Shown here one piece after another: positions 7,275-10,000 of a stretch of DNA of 10,000 bases (position 1 is its first letter; every line of letters begins with the position of its first letter). Both the position numbers and the translations under genes were made by a program. This DNA is from Nitrospira sp. (GTDB lineage Bacteria > Nitrospirota > Nitrospiria > Nitrospirales > Nitrospiraceae), in the NCBI GenBank assembly GCA_020216985.1, contig JAIWOH010000068.1, positions 1 through 10,000 of the forward strand, in the 5' to 3' direction. Below the pieces are notes generated by a model. That model was not told the origin of the DNA. It ran no database searches and saw only the letters and a list, made by a program, of their open reading frames with translations.

Positions 7275-8981
7275 TCAAGACATCAACAGCCCAGGACCCG
7301 GCGTCTCGCCAAGCGAGATGCAGCGATCGACGTAGGGGGTCAAGTCGGGATCGCTTGAGACGAAAATGACGGTCCACGGTTCGTCTTTTGAGCAAAGTCG
7401 TTGGATGATGGTATCCCGCACCGAGGGCTGCATGTCGTGAAACAATCCGTCAAAGATCAGCAACTGCGGTCGTCCGACGATCGCACGCGCGAGCAGGATG
7501 CGCAAGACGTGGGTCGGGGCGGGGATTTCCCCGAGCACGCCGATTCCGGAATCGATGCCTTGAGGAAACGTCGCCACCTCCTCCTGAAGCTTGGTCAACC
7601 ACAGCGCCCACCGAATATCTTCATAGGAAACGTAGGGGCGTCGCCAGACGATATTGTCCGCGATCGTTCCGTCGATCAGCGAGAGCTGCGAATCGATCAT
7701 GAAGCCGCGGCACCGGTTGATGACGCTTGGATCGAGATGCCTGAGATCCACGTCGTTATAGGAAACGCTCCCGCCGGTCGGCATGGTCAATCCGGCCAGC
7801 ATTTTCGCGAGAGACATCCGCGCCGTCGTCGTCCCGACGTAGATGGCGATCTTTTCGCCCGGAGCGACGTTCAGATCGACGTTTTTCAGCACCGGTGATT
7901 CCCCCAGACTCAGACTCACACCCTGGCACGACACGCGAATACCGTGGATTTTGGGGTCAGGCAGCGTCACCGACATCGTGGGGGTCTGCAGGCGCCGATC
8001 ACTGGGGAGAGAGAAGAACGTATCCAGCTCGACCAAGGCCGTGAAAAAGAAATACACCTGTCCCATGCTCTTGACGACCGCGTCGAAATTGACCAGCAGG
8101 CCGGCGACAACGACCTCCACCGCCACCAATTGGCCGATGGTCAGTTGGTCGATGGTCAAGAGCCACCCGGCCAACGCCAAGGCGCCGCTGTGCGCGACCG
8201 CCTGGCCGCCCACCGAAGCCAGAAATTGGCGCAGCAGCACGGCGAACCGAGACCGGCGGCACTCGATGTAGCGCGTCGCGATCTCGTCGGTTTTCTGAAT
8301 CACCAGGGCGTCGCTGTCCGTCGCCTTGACGTGGAGCAGGTTCTGGGAAAGCTGCTGAATCCAGTGCAACATGTCGTACTTGGCGTGAGACATGTCGACG
8401 GTCGTCCGCAACCCTCCCCGCGAGAGGCCGAAAAAAACCACGGAGGAGCCGAGCAGCAGGACGCCGTTAAAGAGCAGAAAGTACGGGTGATAGAACACCA
8501 GAATCATCATGCCGATCATGCCGCCGATGACCACGTGGACCAGGTCCACCAGCAACGTCGCCAAGGCGCGCTGCATGAACACCGTTTCCACGAAATAGTT
8601 CGAGAGCCGAGGGTGAAACTCTTGAACGCGAACGTGCGAGAGCTTCCGAGCCATTGCAAACGCCGTCCTGACGAACAGTCGGCGCTGCAAGACTTCAACG
8701 GCGTAATATTGCAACGTCCGAAAGGCTCCGACGGCGATTAAGACGACGACCATGATGACGGCCAGCGTGGCGATCATCACCGGTTGGATCGCGAAGGAAA
8801 AGGTATTCACCAATTCCTGAACCGTCAGGGGTACGATGAGCGCAAACAGGCCGATCACCAGCGAATAGGAGACCACCAGGGTCAGAATTCTTCGTTCATG
8901 CTGAAGAAAGCGGGCGAACAGGCTCAGGACATGGACGAGGCTCGGCTGCGCGGCGCCATGCACGCCATACGATTGTCCCAT
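7275..8981 (-). CDS. ABC exporter half-transporter with a degenerate, probably inactive ATPase domain
   Basis: This 568-residue protein has the layout of a type I exporter half-transporter. An N-terminal membrane domain has about six helices (roughly 34-54, 66-86, 142-163, 166-186, 255-275, 285-315), and a nucleotide-binding domain spans about 347-560. No C39 peptidase domain is present. The nucleotide-binding domain is full length, but its catalytic motifs are replaced. Walker A reads GTTTARMS (383-390), with Met389 in place of the lysine. The Q-loop glutamine aligns with Ser431. The signature reads PAPTH (487-491) instead of LSGGQ. Walker B keeps Asp511 (LLIFD), but Gly512 replaces the catalytic glutamate. 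The switch histidine aligns with Ser543. Structural segments such as DGTIADNI and LARA are kept. The frame is open throughout, arguing against a simple pseudogene. The start at 8981 is preferred over the GTG at 9005 because GAGGGGAG lies 7 bases before it. The TolC-family gene is upstream on the same strand and likely co-transcribed. Confidence 0.88.
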   Translation of the reverse strand: MGQSYGVHGAAQPSLVHVLSLFARFLQHERRILTLVVSYSLVIGLFALIVPLTVQELVNTFSFAIQPVMIATLAVIMVVVLIAVGAFRTLQYYAVEVLQRRLFVRTAFAMARKLSHVRVQEFHPRLSNYFVETVFMQRALATLLVDLVHVVIGGMIGMMILVFYHPYFLLFNGVLLLGSSVVFFGLSRGGLRTTVDMSHAKYDMLHWIQQLSQNLLHVKATDSDALVIQKTDEIATRYIECRRSRFAVLLRQFLASVGGQAVAHSGALALAGWLLTIDQLTIGQLVAVEVVVAGLLVNFDAVVKSMGQVYFFFTALVELDTFFSLPSDRRLQTPTMSVTLPDPKIHGIRVSCQGVSLSLGESPVLKNVDLNVAPGEKIAIYVGTTTARMSLAKMLAGLTMPTGGSVSYNDVDLRHLDPSVINRCRGFMIDSQLSLIDGTIADNIVWRRPYVSYEDIRWALWLTKLQEEVATFPQGIDSGIGVLGEIPAPTHVLRILLARAIVGRPQLLIFDGLFHDMQPSVRDTIIQRLCSKDEPWTVIFVSSDPDLTPYVDRCISLGETPGPGLLMS

Positions 8982-8988
8982 GTATCGG

Positions 8989-8996
8989 CTCCCCTC
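8989..8996 (-). promoter_or_regulatory. Ribosome-binding site of the ABC protein
   Basis: The minus strand reads GAGGGGAG, 7 bases before the ATG at 8981. It favours that start over the GTG at 9005, which has no properly spaced site. Confidence 0.65.
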
Positions 8997-9001
8997 GATA
9001 G

Positions 9002-9091
9002 TCACCCCTGTTCGGACGTTATCGATGCGCCGGCCGGCCCGATAATGAGCGGATTCCCTCTACCGTCATCCATTCGCGGAAACCCTATCAT
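9002..9091 (-). CDS. Possible 29-residue small ORF between the TolC-type and ABC genes
   Basis: In the 138-base gap between the two genes, an ATG at 9091 opens a 29-codon frame beginning MIGFPRMDDGRGNP and ending ASITSEQG. A second in-frame ATG lies at 9073. Its TGA stop overlaps the alternative GTG start of the ABC gene as GTGA, an arrangement often seen in coupled genes. The ribosome-binding site is poor, the peptide matches no family I know, and so short a frame can arise by chance. Confidence 0.2.
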   Translation of the reverse strand: MIGFPRMDDGRGNPLIIGPAGASITSEQG

Positions 9092-9119
9092 GCCGCCGCC
9101 GGCGAGTCATCCGTCGACA

Positions 9120-10000
9120 TCACTCCGCCGGTATCTTGGCCCAGGCTCCGATCGCCCATTGGTACAGGGCCATGGCTTTATGGAATTCGGCCTTTGCCAG
9201 AATGACTTGTTTCTTCGCGTCGACGGTATTGCGCTCCCGGAGATTGACAAACAACACCGTGCTTGCGCCGAGACTGAAGCGGTACCGCTCCCCTTCTTCG
9301 ACGATCTCGACCAAACGCAGAGCCTGAGAGGCCTCCTCGATACGCTCCTTGGCGCGCTCGATGGCCGAGAAAGCGTTGTCGACGTCGACCACCACTTGAT
9401 TCTCTCGAAACGCCTTGGCCATCACCAGCCGCTCCGCCTGTCCCTGAGCCTGCAGCACCTCGCCTCGCCCGCGCCGCTGAAAAATCGGAAACCGCAGCTC
9501 GACTCCGAATCGATATCCCAACCCCAACACGAATTTCTCAGGTGCACGCGCCGGCGCCGCCTCAAGGTCCAGATTGGGCAACAGGTTGTTCTTCGCCAGC
9601 GCCAGATCGATGTGATTGATCTTCGCCTCCACTTCGAGCTCTTTCACTTCCGGCCGTTCTTTCGCCGCCTCGAGCTTGTGCGACAGCGCGTCTTCGGGAG
9701 TCGGAACCCGCCCCACCGCCGGGAATTCCGGCGCACGATCAAGGGGCGGAGTGGACGGAGCACCATTGTCCCATAAAAACATGGACAGCCTGAACTGTTC
9801 TTGCTCAAGACGTCGACGGGCCGCAATGGCGATCTCGCGGCGACGGTGCACTTCCTGCCCCGCCTCCACGACGTCGATCGGAGCAATGGCGCCGGCTTTC
9901 GCTCGTTCTTCCATCTGGTGATAGCGCTCCTCTGCCACAGTCAACGCTTGTTGTTCAACCTCCAGCATCTTGACGGCCGCCACCCACTCCCAGAATTGAT
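9120..10000 (-). CDS. TolC-family outer-membrane efflux protein, 5' partial
   Basis: This is the outer-membrane channel of a tripartite exporter. The frame continues to the window edge through QFWEWVAAVKMLEV, a stretch typical of the middle of TolC/OEP proteins, so the apparent start near 9983 is internal and the N-terminal half lies outside. The visible roughly 293 residues show alternating long amphipathic helices (EEASQALRLVEIVEEGERYR, for example) and a beta-strand segment near GLGYRFGVELRFPIF. Helices and the characteristic tail LRERNTVDAKKQVILAKAEF follow, where TolC proteins recognise their partners. The C-terminal end, WAIGAWAKIPAE, is normal for the family. It lies directly upstream of the ABC gene on the same strand and is the likely outer-membrane partner of the HlyD protein encoded at 5733-7232. 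Confidence 0.9.
   Translation of the reverse strand, partial: QFWEWVAAVKMLEVEQQALTVAEERYHQMEERAKAGAIAPIDVVEAGQEVHRRREIAIAARRRLEQEQFRLSMFLWDNGAPSTPPLDRAPEFPAVGRVPTPEDALSHKLEAAKERPEVKELEVEAKINHIDLALAKNNLLPNLDLEAAPARAPEKFVLGLGYRFGVELRFPIFQRRGRGEVLQAQGQAERLVMAKAFRENQVVVDVDNAFSAIERAKERIEEASQALRLVEIVEEGERYRFSLGASTVLFVNLRERNTVDAKKQVILAKAEFHKAMALYQWAIGAWAKIPAE

Noticed and set aside
7275..8981. The ABC gene as a frameshifted pseudogene, with the lost motifs caused by sequencing errors
   Set aside because: The frame is open over 568 codons, the sequence around each motif still aligns in frame, and changes at five separate sites are not explained by indels. Kept as an intact gene with a degenerate domain.
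8784..9776. 330-codon plus-strand frame covering parts of the ABC and TolC-type genes and their gap
   Set aside because: It is antisense to two recognisable genes and its product has no domain-like pattern.

Overview
The window is GC-rich, gene-dense bacterial DNA that looks like chromosome from an environmental Gram-negative. An outer-membrane TolC-type channel, a periplasmic adaptor and a periplasmic multiheme cytochrome require a diderm envelope. The combination of a LonB-like protease, a multiheme cytochrome c and a HlyD/ABC/TolC cluster would fit a Nitrospira-like (Nitrospirota) genome, but that is inference from gene content and base composition, not a demonstrated assignment. No rRNA, tRNA, CRISPR array, transposase or integrase was seen.

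Layout. Positions 1-2258 (+) hold most of a LonB-like ATP-dependent protease whose N-terminus lies outside the window. A 222-base spacer precedes a membrane-anchored pentaheme cytochrome c (2481-3785, +). Convergent to it is a zinc-dependent medium-chain alcohol dehydrogenase (3837-4853, -). Upstream of that, after a 296-base gap with a palindrome and a small direct repeat, is a 144-residue exported protein with an internally duplicated two-cysteine module (5150-5584, -), closed by a good terminator hairpin. A divergent promoter region of 148 bases leads to a HlyD-type membrane fusion protein (5733-7232, +). Convergent to it, 42 bases away, is an ABC exporter half-transporter (7275-8981, -), and upstream of that is a TolC-family outer-membrane protein (9120 to beyond the window end, -).

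How they fit together. HlyD adaptor, ABC exporter and TolC channel are the three parts of a type I secretion or efflux apparatus, but here the adaptor is on the opposite strand from the other two. The most notable feature is that the ABC protein keeps a complete fold-length nucleotide-binding domain while having lost the Walker A lysine, the LSGGQ signature, the catalytic glutamate, the switch histidine and probably the Q-loop glutamine. The reading frame is intact throughout, so this is a probable pseudo-ATPase rather than a broken gene. It either needs a catalytic partner encoded elsewhere, or it does something other than ATP-driven export. The Lon protease, cytochrome, dehydrogenase and repeat protein have no evident functional link to this cluster.
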